Positions 19,604-30,001 of a DNA stretch of 64,000 bases are shown here, piece by piece. The DNA is taken from positions 1 through 64,000 of the forward strand of contig WQYC01000005.1 in assembly GCA_009781425.1 (NCBI GenBank), given 5' to 3'. The first letter of the stretch is position 1; each line of letters begins with the position of its first letter. The DNA comes from Oscillospiraceae bacterium. GTDB taxonomy: Bacteria; Bacillota; Clostridia; Oscillospirales; Ruminococcaceae. A model generated the notes under the pieces. The model did no database searches, was not told the DNA's origin, and saw nothing but the letters and a program-made list of their open reading frames with translations. Made by a program: the position numbers and the translations under genes.

Positions 19604-19921
19604 TTAAACGAAATTTCCACTATGGACATTCCTTGGCACTGCATACGTACTAAATTTTACGTTCAAGCTCGTATCAAAATTGTCAATAGATTTTATGAGC
19701 CCGATACAGCCGACCTGGAATAGGTCGTCAGGGTTCTCGCCGCGCCCCGAAAAACGCTGAATTACGCTCAGCACTAACCGCAGGTTCCCGTTAATGAGGT
19801 CTTCGCGCGCTTTCATGTCGCCGGTCTTGATTTTATTCAGTAATTCGATTTTTTCCGCCTCCTTGAGGACTTTTAAAGTGGCAGTATTTACGCCGCTGAT
19901 TTCAACCTTGTTATAATACAA
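19604..19921 (-). CDS. sigG: 5' part of sigG (RNA polymerase sigma-G), interrupted after region 2
   Basis: The first 96 or so codons match sigma-G. The N-terminal NKVEISGVNT and NGNLRLVLSVIQRF, DDLFQVGCIGL and NVKFSTYAVP of region 2 are diagnostic. After the Pro codon at 19634-19636 the match stops. Intact sigma-G continues with MIIGEIRRYLRDN, while here nine unrelated residues lead to a stop at 19604. Promoter melting and regions 3 and 4 are missing, about 60% of the protein. A TTG start at 19921 follows AGGAG. The break is beside a serine recombinase gene, suggesting an element that splits the gene and could restore it by excision. Alternatively it is a dead fragment, with an intact copy elsewhere. 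Confidence 0.88.
   Translation of the reverse strand: MYYNKVEISGVNTATLKVLKEAEKIELLNKIKTGDMKAREDLINGNLRLVLSVIQRFSGRGENPDDLFQVGCIGLIKSIDNFDTSLNVKFSTYAVPRNVHSGNFV
19625..19640. other. Probable recombination junction (att half-site) in sigG
   Basis: Homology to sigG ends between the GTG-CCA codons (19634-19639) and the following AGG. The next base A could be shared with the expected ATG codon, so the crossover lies within a few bases of 19633. The partner half-site is not in this window, so the core dinucleotide cannot be read. Confidence 0.55.
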
Positions 19922-19957
19922 ATCGAATCACTCCTGTCAAAAAAATTGCATACATAA

Positions 19958-19985
19958 AGTATTGACCGCGGCGATTCCTTTATTC
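19958..19985 (-). promoter_or_regulatory. Weak candidate forespore promoter of sigG
   Basis: On the minus strand GAATA (19981-19985) and CAATACT (19958-19964) are separated by 16 bases. They resemble sigma-G/sigma-F elements (GnATR ... CATnnTA) but the spacing and -10 are imperfect. Confidence 0.25.
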
Positions 19986-20024
19986 GTATATTTAATTGGA
20001 AAAAAATAGTTTTAGGAGGCAGAA

Positions 20025-20633
20025 ATGAGAAAAGTTGCTCTATTATTAGCGTTGTGCGTTGTTTTGGCGGGGTGCGGGGACAGCTTTGAAATTACGTTTA
20101 ATGAAAGAACTCGTGAAGATATAGATTTTGAAAATATAATTATTGATGAAACCGACCCGGATTATATATTATTGTTAGAAGCTGAGTTTTTTGCATGGGG
20201 CGGTGTTGGTTACGCAGGTAGCACTCCTGTGTATCATTATTCATTTAAAAGGCTTTTTGAGAAAGAAAATGCTTTAGATTATTTTTATATGTTAGAGTCT
20301 AACGCAAATAATCAAGGGAAATTATATGCTTTATGTGCATTATTCTACTTAGATTACGACTTTTTTTACACTTTAATAGAAGAATACAGCGAAACTGATG
20401 AAGAAGTAACTTTTATGAGTGGTTGCTCAATGATTATTGGTTACGAAATGAACGATTTGATTAGAACAGACGGCAGAGGTATGGTTCGGCTACGGAATAA
20501 TGATGATACGACAGATGATTGGCTTAAAAGAAATTTCAGAAAATCATTCGGTGTAGACTTTTACGGTGGTGGGATTCCCTGTATGTTAATGTTTAGGGTA
20601 GAAAGAATAGATATAATTGATGAGGAAAATTAA
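20025..20633 (+). CDS. Small lipoprotein of unknown function
   Basis: 202 residues, starting with a lipoprotein signal (MRKVALLLALCVVLAGC) whose lipobox LAGC puts the lipidated Cys at residue 17. The rest is acidic and aromatic-rich, with no family I recognise. Strong AGGAGG before ATG. The coding sequence is clearly more A/T-rich than the downstream nrdG, which may mean a different origin. It ends one base before nrdG and is probably cotranscribed with it. The product would sit on the outer face of the membrane. Confidence 0.75.
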   Translation: MRKVALLLALCVVLAGCGDSFEITFNERTREDIDFENIIIDETDPDYILLLEAEFFAWGGVGYAGSTPVYHYSFKRLFEKENALDYFYMLESNANNQGKLYALCALFYLDYDFFYTLIEEYSETDEEVTFMSGCSMIIGYEMNDLIRTDGRGMVRLRNNDDTTDDWLKRNFRKSFGVDFYGGGIPCMLMFRVERIDIIDEEN

Positions 20634-20634
20634 T

Positions 20635-21126
20635 ATGCAAATCAGAATCGCGGGGCTTGTCCCCGAATCTATTGTAGACGGCACGGGCTACCGCTTCGCG
20701 ATTTTCGCGCAGGGCTGTCCGCATAACTGCCCGAGCTGCCACAACCCGCATACTCACGACTTCAGCGGCGGCGAGCTTTACGACACTGACGACATTATCG
20801 CGCGCGTAAAATCCTATCCGCACAACGACGGCGTGACTTTCACAGGCGGCGAGCCGTTTTGTCAGCCGGAAGCATTTCTTGAAATAACAAAAGCACCGGA
20901 TATTTCTAACATCTGGTGCTTCACGGGTTATAATTTTGAAGAACTGCTCGCTGACAAAAACCCCGCTGTCCGCGCGCTTCTTGCGAGAATCGATGTACTT
21001 ATAGACGGCAGGTTTGTTGAAGCGCAGTTCAACCATGAATTGAAGTTTAAAGGCAGTAAAAATCAGCGTTTCATTGATTGCAAAGAGAGTTTAAAGCGAG
21101 GAGAGGTCGTTTTAATTGAAGATTAG
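20635..21126 (+). CDS. nrdG: Anaerobic ribonucleoside-triphosphate reductase activating protein
   Basis: 163 residues of a short radical SAM enzyme. The cluster motif CPHNCPSC lies near residues 28-35, preceded by the NrdG-type opening IAGLVPESIVDGTGYRFAIF, and followed by TFTGGEPF. It generates the glycyl radical on NrdD for anaerobic deoxynucleotide synthesis. NrdD is not in the window. An ATG at 20635 (GAGG upstream) is preferred over upstream in-frame TTG/ATG codons that overlap the lipoprotein end. The 3' end overlaps the next gene by 11 bases. Confidence 0.9.
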   Translation: MQIRIAGLVPESIVDGTGYRFAIFAQGCPHNCPSCHNPHTHDFSGGELYDTDDIIARVKSYPHNDGVTFTGGEPFCQPEAFLEITKAPDISNIWCFTGYNFEELLADKNPAVRALLARIDVLIDGRFVEAQFNHELKFKGSKNQRFIDCKESLKRGEVVLIED

Positions 21127-22603
21127 CGTTTTAATTATTTTTGCGCTCGTTTGCGCTTTTTTCGCGGGCTGTTCCGAGAGTGAAGGGAGCGGCTTTGTTT
21201 TTAAATACGATATTCCGGCGAATCCGGGCACGCTCGACCCGCAGACGGCGACAGGGCGGGTTGCTTCGCTTTTAATCGCGAACCTGTTCGACGGGCTTCT
21301 GCGCGTTGAAAGCGACGGCAGAATCACCGCGAACGTCGCGGCGGAATACTTCGTTTCCGAGGACGGCTTGACTTATACTTTTCTGCTTCGTGACGATGTT
21401 TACTGGTATTTTGACGGCGACTATTCCGTGAAATGTACAGCGTATGACTTTGTTTTTGCGTTTCGGCGGCTGTTTAATCCCGCGATTAAATCCGAGAACG
21501 CGCATCTTTTTTACAACATCAAGAACTCGCGGGAGGTGCATAACGGTGCAATCCCGCACCTTGACGCGGTTGGCGTTGAGGCGTTTGGCGACTTTGAGCT
21601 CGTAATCACGCTCGAAGAACCGAATCCCCTGCTCCCCTACCTGCTGACGACTTCACCTGCAATGCCCTGCAACGAAGAGCTTTTTGAGAGAACCGCAGGA
21701 CGTTATGGCTTGAACGCGAACAGCGTGCCTTCTAACGGCGCGTTTTTCATAACGCACTGGAACTTTGACCCGTTCAGCAACAGCAGTGAAAGCAATCTTA
21801 TAATCATGCGCCGCAACGAGAAAAACAGCGAAGCAGAAAGGATTTACCCTCGCGGATTGAATTTTTTTATTAATTACGCTGAACCTCTCGCGCACTTTGC
21901 TGAGGGCACGACGCACGCGCTTATAGCGGAGGGCGAAGCCGCAGATACGCTGATAGCGCGAGAAATTCCTTATGACGCTTTTGAAAACTCTGTTTGGGGA
22001 ATTACTTTTAATACAAGCGGCGTTTTTAGGAACGCTGACTTGCGCTACGCGCTTGCGGCGGGCTTTGACCGCGCTGAGGTTAATTTAAATAAAATCGGCT
22101 TTCGGGAGGCGCGGGAAATAATTCCGCCGATTATAACTACTTCGGGAGCTACGCAGATAGAATTCGACATTGAAACAGCCCGCGAGACTTACGAGCGCGG
22201 TGCGGACGCCGCAAGACGCAATAACCTTGTCGGGCTTCGCGTGATTATTCCAGCTGATGAAAATAGCACAGCCTATCAGTATTTAAGCAGGATTCTGCAC
22301 GAATGGCAAAAGCACCTCGGCTTTTTTTGCAGCATTGAGGTACTTACAGCAGATAATTTTGACCGCGCGCTAGCATGCGGCGATTACGACATTGCAATGC
22401 TAAAGCTCACAGGCGAATACAACAGCCCCGAAGCTTATTTGAACCGCTTCGGCGATTTCACGGAGGAAATGCTGCTTGAACAAGCGATTTTCATTCCCGT
22501 CTGCTTTCAAACCGAGATGTTCTTCTACGACAAAAAGAGCGAGGGCTTGGTTTACAATCCTTTTACGGGAACTGTTATTTTTAGGGACGGTAAGTATTTC
22601 TAA
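21116..22603 (+). CDS. Peptide/oligopeptide ABC transporter substrate-binding lipoprotein
   Basis: 495 residues. The lipoprotein signal ends FFAGC. An SBP_bac_5 (OppA/DppA) fold follows, with the family opening GTLDPQTATGRVASLLIANLFDGL, the YDFVFAFRRL segment and SNGAFFITHW. A TTG start at 21116 has GAGGAGAGG upstream; no ATG fits as well. No permease or ATPase genes adjoin, so it is an orphan binding protein that must use another transporter or act as a receptor. The C-terminal lobe is shorter than in classical OppA (about 540). Its last bases overlap the convergent nitroreductase gene. Confidence 0.87.
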   Translation: MKISVLIIFALVCAFFAGCSESEGSGFVFKYDIPANPGTLDPQTATGRVASLLIANLFDGLLRVESDGRITANVAAEYFVSEDGLTYTFLLRDDVYWYFDGDYSVKCTAYDFVFAFRRLFNPAIKSENAHLFYNIKNSREVHNGAIPHLDAVGVEAFGDFELVITLEEPNPLLPYLLTTSPAMPCNEELFERTAGRYGLNANSVPSNGAFFITHWNFDPFSNSSESNLIIMRRNEKNSEAERIYPRGLNFFINYAEPLAHFAEGTTHALIAEGEAADTLIAREIPYDAFENSVWGITFNTSGVFRNADLRYALAAGFDRAEVNLNKIGFREAREIIPPIITTSGATQIEFDIETARETYERGADAARRNNLVGLRVIIPADENSTAYQYLSRILHEWQKHLGFFCSIEVLTADNFDRALACGDYDIAMLKLTGEYNSPEAYLNRFGDFTEEMLLEQAIFIPVCFQTEMFFYDKKSEGLVYNPFTGTVIFRDGKYF

Positions 22604-23130
22604 CTAAGCTTTCCGAATTTGCTATACGAAACGCGCTCTTCAAACGGGAGCTTCTCGCGCCTTTTCATTTCATTATCCGGCAGTCCGACAGGAAGCACAA
22701 CGCGAAGATGATGATTTGGGAGCGCGCCGAGAACTTTAATTGCCTCGCGTTGCTTTTCTGCGTCAAAATAAGGGCTGTCTAACCACAGCGAGGAATAACC
22801 CAGCGCAGTCGCGGCTAAAAGCATTTGCGTGGCGGCGGCGGAATAATCCTCCATCTCAAAGTTTACTGTACCTTTTTGCACTAACTTGTCAGTCAGCAGG
22901 GCAATCGCCGCAGGCGCGGTCAGCATACCGTCAGTTGGTGCGACATCGCAGAGCGGCGCAACCGCTTCCCTATCCGGCAGAAGAATCAGTCTCACGCACT
23001 GGCTGTTCATGCCCGTAGGAGCCGCGAGCCCTGCTTTAGCGATAAGCTCAAGGTCGGCGAGCGGCACAGGCTTCGGTGAAAACCGCTCTTTGTGCGAATA
23101 TCTTTTCTCAATTGCTTCAAAAAAGTCCAT
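22600..23130 (-). CDS. Nitroreductase-family flavoprotein
   Basis: 176 residues. Family motifs: an N-terminal Arg (EKRYSHKERF), GLAAPTGMNSQ for FMN phosphate contact, then AAATQMLLAATALGYSSLW and a late VGLPDNE segment. Probably an FMN-dependent NAD(P)H oxidoreductase acting as a homodimer in the cytoplasm; the substrate is not predictable. Monocistronic, convergent with the binding-protein gene; the stop codons overlap with no terminator between. Confidence 0.88.
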   Translation of the reverse strand: MDFFEAIEKRYSHKERFSPKPVPLADLELIAKAGLAAPTGMNSQCVRLILLPDREAVAPLCDVAPTDGMLTAPAAIALLTDKLVQKGTVNFEMEDYSAAATQMLLAATALGYSSLWLDSPYFDAEKQREAIKVLGALPNHHLRVVLPVGLPDNEMKRREKLPFEERVSYSKFGKLS

Positions 23131-23210
23131 ATTAATGCCCTTTCAGTAAGAAATAATTATAGTCATAAATTAATTATATCTAAATACATATTTTTTGTCA
23201 ATGATTTTTG

Positions 23211-23239
23211 TTGACAAAAGCTGACTTTTATGTTAGACT
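23211..23239 (+). promoter_or_regulatory. Sigma-A-type promoter of comFB
   Basis: TTGACA (23211-23216), 17 bases, TAGACT (23234-23239). A tandem repeat of CTTTATAGGA-like units (about 23246-23268) follows in the leader. Confidence 0.6.
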
Positions 23240-23287
23240 ATACTTTATAGGACTTTATAGGACGTCAAGAACAGGAGGAGCTTTATT

Positions 23288-23551
23288 ATGGCTTTTATAA
23301 ATATGATGGAAAAAATGGTAGAGGTGCGCATGGAAGAGCGCATGAAAACAGGCGATTATTGCAAGTGCGACCAGTGCTTGGAGGATATTAAGTGTATCGC
23401 TCTGAACGCCCTTCCGCCGAAATACGTGAGCACTACAAAGGGCGAGCTTTTCACGAAAATCGACCAGCAGATGATAAGGCAGAATGTACTTGACATTGAC
23501 GTTGCGGTGATTAACGCGCTTGAATTCGTACATAAACGCCCGCGTCATTAA
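23288..23551 (+). CDS. comFB: ComFB-family protein (late competence development / possible c-di-GMP receptor)
   Basis: 87 residues, full length for the family. The Cys-containing core DYCKCDQCLEDIKCIALNALPPKYV (shown here only as a description; residues about 24-48) is the ComFB signature and probably binds zinc. In Bacillus comFB lies in a competence operon, while in cyanobacteria ComFB-type proteins have been described as c-di-GMP receptors. Here it stands alone with its own promoter and terminator and no comF genes, so a signalling role is more likely than DNA uptake (inference). A diguanylate cyclase is encoded at 55037-55969. GGAGGAG precedes ATG. Confidence 0.85.
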   Translation: MAFINMMEKMVEVRMEERMKTGDYCKCDQCLEDIKCIALNALPPKYVSTTKGELFTKIDQQMIRQNVLDIDVAVINALEFVHKRPRH

Positions 23552-23572
23552 TATTTCATGACAAATAAAATG

Positions 23573-23592
23573 CGCCGCTCTTACGAGCGGCG
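23573..23592. terminator. Bidirectional terminator between comFB and the LCP gene
   Basis: CGCCGCTC (23573-23580) pairs with GAGCGGCG (23585-23592) around a TTAC loop. The two genes converge on it. The minus-strand tail is T-rich. Confidence 0.7.
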
Positions 23593-23602
23593 TTCATAAT
23601 AA

Positions 23603-24469
23603 TTAAAATCTGTCTCGTATTGTCGCGGCGGCTGTCTCGGAAACGGTGAAATGCCCGCTTGAATTGGTTGTACCGATTGGCACGTAATAATCCGCTAAAT
23701 TAAAGCTATTCTGCGTGGTAAACATATAAGCCTGCTGATTCTGTACAAAATCATTAAAATCAAGGCTGGTGTCAGTGTTAAGAATTCTGTAAAACAAGCT
23801 TTGCAGCTGCGGAACGCTTAGATTTCTGCTGTTTTTATTAATGAAATTAGCGACTGCGACACCTTGAACCATGAAGCGGTAGTCCTCACCCTGCTCATAA
23901 TCGGGATAAGTTATGTAGTTATAGAGGTCTTCGCCCGTGAATTCATAAGAGCCGGCTAAGAAATCAACCGCGCCGCCGTTCAAATCATACGGGACGTTAA
24001 CAGGAGTGAAACCCGCCTCGTCCAAAAAGCCTATAAACGAGTCTTTATCGAACTTTATGTAGTGGTCAGCTTCAACACCGAGCGAGTTTTGGATTGCGTG
24101 CATAACGCCCCCTGCGCCGCCGTCTAAATAGTGCTCCGTCAGCGTCCCGCGCATATAGCCGACCTCTGCGTAAAGATTACTCTTGACCGGCACAACCAAA
24201 ATCGCTTCATCGCCCGGGCGATAGTTAAGAAGCATATAATAATCTGGAACCGCACCTTTATTCTCCGACAGCATTAATAAAAACGTCGCGTTGAACGAAG
24301 CGTCAGGGCGATAATCAGCAGAGGTGCTCATTGCGGGAAGATTCTCCGCAGGGAAAAGAAAGTCCCAGATGTTATAAATAACAAAGCTGACAATCAGCGA
24401 CATAATCATGAAAGTCAAAAGATAAATATACCAGTTGCTTCTTCTTTTGATTGATTTTTTTAACGACAT
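23603..24469 (-). CDS. LytR-CpsA-Psr (LCP) family membrane protein
   Basis: 288 residues with a basic cytoplasmic N-terminus, one membrane helix (about 14-36) and an extracellular LCP domain (about 60-250). Seen motifs: LLMLSENKG, DYYMLLNYRPGDEAILVVPV, a GTLTEHYLDGG segment and ADHYIKFDKDSF. LCP proteins transfer undecaprenyl-linked glycopolymers to peptidoglycan. The usual Asp/Arg set is only partly evident and the domain is short, so it may be a divergent member without full transferase activity. AGGAGGT precedes ATG. Divergent from alr. Confidence 0.75.
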   Translation of the reverse strand: MSLKKSIKRRSNWYIYLLTFMIMSLIVSFVIYNIWDFLFPAENLPAMSTSADYRPDASFNATFLLMLSENKGAVPDYYMLLNYRPGDEAILVVPVKSNLYAEVGYMRGTLTEHYLDGGAGGVMHAIQNSLGVEADHYIKFDKDSFIGFLDEAGFTPVNVPYDLNGGAVDFLAGSYEFTGEDLYNYITYPDYEQGEDYRFMVQGVAVANFINKNSRNLSVPQLQSLFYRILNTDTSLDFNDFVQNQQAYMFTTQNSFNLADYYVPIGTTNSSGHFTVSETAAATIRDRF

Positions 24470-24573
24470 TTTGACCTCCTGTGCAATTTTATGTAAAAAT
24501 ATATAATTTGCGTGTTATAATTTATTTTACCACATATTATATTAAAATACAATATGGAAATTGAGGTAATTTT

Positions 24574-25668
24574 ATGGGTTTTCACGGCAGAACTTGGGTT
24601 GAAGCGAATCTTTGTGCCATAGCAAGCAACGTCGCAGAAATACGCAAAGCCGCTCCCGGCAAGGAAATAATCGCCGTCGTCAAGGCTAACGCCTACGGTC
24701 ACGGTGACACTTTAATCTGCGCAGAGCTGAAAAAGCTCGGTGTAAACTTTTTTGCGGTTTCCTGCATAGACGAGGCTGTTCATATTAAAGAGGTTATCGG
24801 AACAAGCGATGTTTTAATCTTCGGCTTCACCGAAGCAAAACGCTTGAAAGAAGCCGCCGAGAACGGCTTTATTCTCACTATCGGCGATATTGAGTACGCG
24901 AGAGAGCTCAGCGCGTTCGCGTCGAGCGAAAACATTAAACTACGCGCTCACGTTAAAATAAACACAGGCATGAACCGCGTGGGAATCAATACGGAAGCCG
25001 AGCTTGAAGAAATCCTTTCTCTTTCGGGTTTGAACTGCGAGGCGATTTATACGCACTTCTCCTGCGCTGACAGCAATTCCGCAGATGACGTGGCTTTCAC
25101 GCGCAGTCAGCAAGAAAAGTTTTTTGCCCTTGCTAAGAACCGCGGATTAAAGCTACATACACAGAATAGCGGCGGCGTGCTTTTTCACGGTGATTTTGAA
25201 GCTGATTATGTACGTGCGGGGTTGATTCTTTACGGGCTTTCGCCTGACTCGAATTTTCCTGCGCCAATCAAGCTGTCTCCTGTAATGTCGCTGAAGTCTG
25301 TAATTCATCAAATCCGATTACTTAATGCGGGCGATTTCGTCAGCTACGGCAGGACTTATGAAGCTTCCGAAACGCGCAAAGCCGCCGTGATTCCTGTAGG
25401 ATATGCGGACGGATATTCGCGGAGCCACTCGAACAGCGGGTTTGTCGCTGTTAAAAGCACGCTCTGCCCTGTTCTCGGGCGGGTTTGCATGGACCAGATT
25501 GTAATTGATGTTACTGACGTGAGCGACGCGAAGGTCGGCGACGAAGTGCTGATTTATTCGGCTGATTTCAAGGAAACGAGCATTGACTACATAGCCGAGA
25601 AGCTCGGCACGATTCCTTATGAGGTGATTTGCGCAGTGAGCAACAGGGTTCAGCGATTACCCGTTTAA
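24574..25668 (+). CDS. alr: Alanine racemase
   Basis: 364 residues, full length. PLP Lys in VVKANAYGHG near residue 38, the barrel motif HVKINTGMNRVG, and the catalytic Tyr in FVSYGRTYEA near 265 contributed to the partner subunit. GYADGYSR and GRVCMDQIVIDVT are also typical. It interconverts L- and D-alanine for peptidoglycan. In spore formers, alanine racemase also limits premature germination by L-alanine. GAGGT precedes ATG 24574. Convergent with the LRR gene, five bases apart. Confidence 0.95.
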   Translation: MGFHGRTWVEANLCAIASNVAEIRKAAPGKEIIAVVKANAYGHGDTLICAELKKLGVNFFAVSCIDEAVHIKEVIGTSDVLIFGFTEAKRLKEAAENGFILTIGDIEYARELSAFASSENIKLRAHVKINTGMNRVGINTEAELEEILSLSGLNCEAIYTHFSCADSNSADDVAFTRSQQEKFFALAKNRGLKLHTQNSGGVLFHGDFEADYVRAGLILYGLSPDSNFPAPIKLSPVMSLKSVIHQIRLLNAGDFVSYGRTYEASETRKAAVIPVGYADGYSRSHSNSGFVAVKSTLCPVLGRVCMDQIVIDVTDVSDAKVGDEVLIYSADFKETSIDYIAEKLGTIPYEVICAVSNRVQRLPV

Positions 25669-25673
25669 ATAAT

Positions 25674-26345
25674 TTAAGGTCTGCCGTCTACCTCTCTGAC
25701 GTGTTCTACAGGCGACCAGTCGGTTATCGGGTTGCCGTTCAGGCGCAGTGTTGTTAATTCTTTCAAGTTTTCGAGCGGCGAAATATCGCTTATTTGATTA
25801 TCGCGAAGCGTTAAGTGCCGCATTTTCGTAAGATTCGTAAGCGGCGTCAGGTCACTTACGTTGCAATCGCTCATTCTCAGCTCCGTAAGCTCTGTGAGGT
25901 TCGCGAGCGGCGAAATATCAACCACAGGATTCCCGCCGAGCTGTAAAACTTTAAGCTCTGTAAGCCCGGCTAAAGGCGAAATGTCGATAATCCTATTATC
26001 TCCCCATAAATTAAGCTCAACCAAGTTCGTCATATATTGCAAGGGAATTATATCCTCGCAGGTTAACCTCATGTCGGATAAATCCAGCGAAGTTAAATCT
26101 GCAGGAAAGTGCATATTTTTAATCGTTATGTAGTGCGGCGGTTCGTCCGTTATAACAGCGGCTTCGGGCGGGTTTTCCTCATCAGGCGGCGTTTCAGCTT
26201 CCTCCTCAGCAACAAGCGGAAGCTCAATTTCCGCTCTACTGCCAAAAGCACCGTCAACGTGCATTACAAGCACGATTACGGCAATAAAAACCACACAAAC
26301 GCCAAACGCAAACAGGCGTTTTTCTTTTTGATGTTCGTTGTTCAT
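25674..26345 (-). CDS. Membrane-anchored leucine-rich repeat protein (internalin-like)
   Basis: 223 residues: short cytoplasmic N-terminus, one membrane helix (about 12-30), an acidic Pro/Glu linker (about 40-68), then about five 22-residue SDS22/internalin-type LRRs (LTxLxxLxLxxNxIxDISPLxxL) to the C-terminus. Probably a surface protein that binds a protein ligand; no catalytic domain. AAGGAGAC precedes ATG. It follows the dockerin-like gene by 21 bases and probably shares its transcript. Confidence 0.8.
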   Translation of the reverse strand: MNNEHQKEKRLFAFGVCVVFIAVIVLVMHVDGAFGSRAEIELPLVAEEEAETPPDEENPPEAAVITDEPPHYITIKNMHFPADLTSLDLSDMRLTCEDIIPLQYMTNLVELNLWGDNRIIDISPLAGLTELKVLQLGGNPVVDISPLANLTELTELRMSDCNVSDLTPLTNLTKMRHLTLRDNQISDISPLENLKELTTLRLNGNPITDWSPVEHVREVDGRP

Positions 26346-26366
26346 TTTAAGTCTCCTTAAATTATT

Positions 26367-27194
26367 TTAAAGCCCCGCGACTATCCGCAGAATCCTAACC
26401 GCATCGGCAGAAGTCGGCTTCCCGCTAATATTATATCTCGCCATATCCCTGTCAGAAAGCCAATCCAAGCCCGCTATAGCTCTCAAAATCAGTATCGCAT
26501 CAGAAGTATTTACAGCCCGCTCATTTATTAGCACTACATCTCTCCCCAAAAACTCCGAGAGCTTTTCATCGAAAGAAGTCTCTATTTCAGCGGAAATTAC
26601 CAAATCGCTCCATATAGGTAATTTTTCCTCTATCATTTGCGGCGTTATTCCTACTGCCTGTATTTCTTCAAGAGTGTGGAGGTTAATCCATGATGGCGAA
26701 AACGCTCTGTTTCCGATTACAATCGTTGCTTCGGTTGCGAATTGCGCTGTAACCGTTTCTTCACAACGGGTTAAAAGTGCTGCAATATCTTCATCTGTGA
26801 AAACTCTATATCCAAATCCTACTCTTTTACAATGTTCATTATGCACTTTTATAGCGTCAATAATCACCTCGTCTGGAATATCAAATATGATTATTTCCCA
26901 AAATAAAGTTGTGTGTTCTATCAATCCGGTATCAAAAATCCGCCATGAAGTAAAATGTTCTTCTCCGAAATATTCTCTGGCAACGGCACGATATTCTTCA
27001 CCGGAAATACCTAAATACTTAAAGAATTCATCTTGTATTACAGAACCTCCCCCTAAAAATTTTTCGTTATATCGATTTCTAAAATATCCTTCTACTATCC
27101 CTCTGTCTCTGTCTGTTCTTTCGTGTGGAGTGCTTGCGCTCACAGTAGTCGTGAATGTAGCAAACATAAGTATGATTAATAAAAGCTTTTTCAT
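26367..27194 (-). CDS. Secreted protein with degenerate C-terminal dockerin-like domain
   Basis: 275 residues with a signal peptide (about 1-20). The middle region, about 25-220, has no family I can name. The C-terminal 50 residues contain two F-helix-like repeats (VNTSDAILILRAIAGL and PTSADAVRILRIVAGL), the pattern of type I dockerins. The calcium-loop residues usually preceding each (DxNxDG) are replaced, so calcium-dependent cohesin binding is doubtful. It lies six bases downstream of ligA, probably by chance cotranscription. Confidence 0.7.
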   Translation of the reverse strand: MKKLLLIILMFATFTTTVSASTPHERTDRDRGIVEGYFRNRYNEKFLGGGSVIQDEFFKYLGISGEEYRAVAREYFGEEHFTSWRIFDTGLIEHTTLFWEIIIFDIPDEVIIDAIKVHNEHCKRVGFGYRVFTDEDIAALLTRCEETVTAQFATEATIVIGNRAFSPSWINLHTLEEIQAVGITPQMIEEKLPIWSDLVISAEIETSFDEKLSEFLGRDVVLINERAVNTSDAILILRAIAGLDWLSDRDMARYNISGKPTSADAVRILRIVAGL

Positions 27195-27200
27195 GTCCCC

Positions 27201-29866
<2,666 letters not shown>

Positions 29867-29878
29867 GAAACCCCCACT

Positions 29879-29935
29879 GTAGGGAACGGATTTATCCGTT
29901 CCGCCAATAACGGAACGCATTAATGCGTTCCCTAC
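29879..29935. repeat. 57-bp palindromic interspersed repeat with GTAGGGAACG ends
   Basis: GTAGGGAACG at 29879-29888 is inverted as CGTTCCCTAC at 29926-29935. Inside are two hairpins, GGAACGGAT/ATCCGTTCC (29883-29902) and a perfect GGAACGCATT/AATGCGTTCC (29912-29931). It lies just 5' of yunB. Related GTAGGG-type repeats occur at 33312-33345 and 49887-49920. Confidence 0.7.
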
Positions 29936-30001
29936 ATTCTAAACATATAAAATACATTATATGTTTATGTCGGCGGAGGGGTGAATAGGACAGGGGAAAA
30001 G

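Larger units (their letters stand above)
1..19640. mobile_element. Putative sigG-intervening (skin-like) element, right part; left end outside window
   Basis: A large serine recombinase gene ends at 19567, and about 65 bp further on the minus-strand sigG reading frame begins abruptly at about 19634, in the middle of conserved region 2. No sigG 3' half occurs anywhere to the left in this window. If one insertion split the gene, everything from about 19630 leftward past base 1 is element: recombinase, small ORF, FecR-domain protein, two-component system and giant surface protein. Skin elements in sigK have the same logic: a serine recombinase gene near one end of DNA that splits a sporulation sigma gene. 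The extent is inference. A deletion or rearrangement that removed the sigG 3' half would look the same from here. Confidence 0.5.

Noticed and set aside
19604-19921. sigF or sigK as identity of the broken sigma gene
   Set aside because: The N-terminal NKVEIxGVNT and the wording of region 2 are those of sigma-G; sigma-K has LATYAARCIEN at the corresponding place and sigma-F lacks the N-terminal motif.
29867-29920. Upstream extension of yunB by 18 residues
   Set aside because: The extension is only a translation of the palindromic repeat; homology begins at MTNAESRKKKR.
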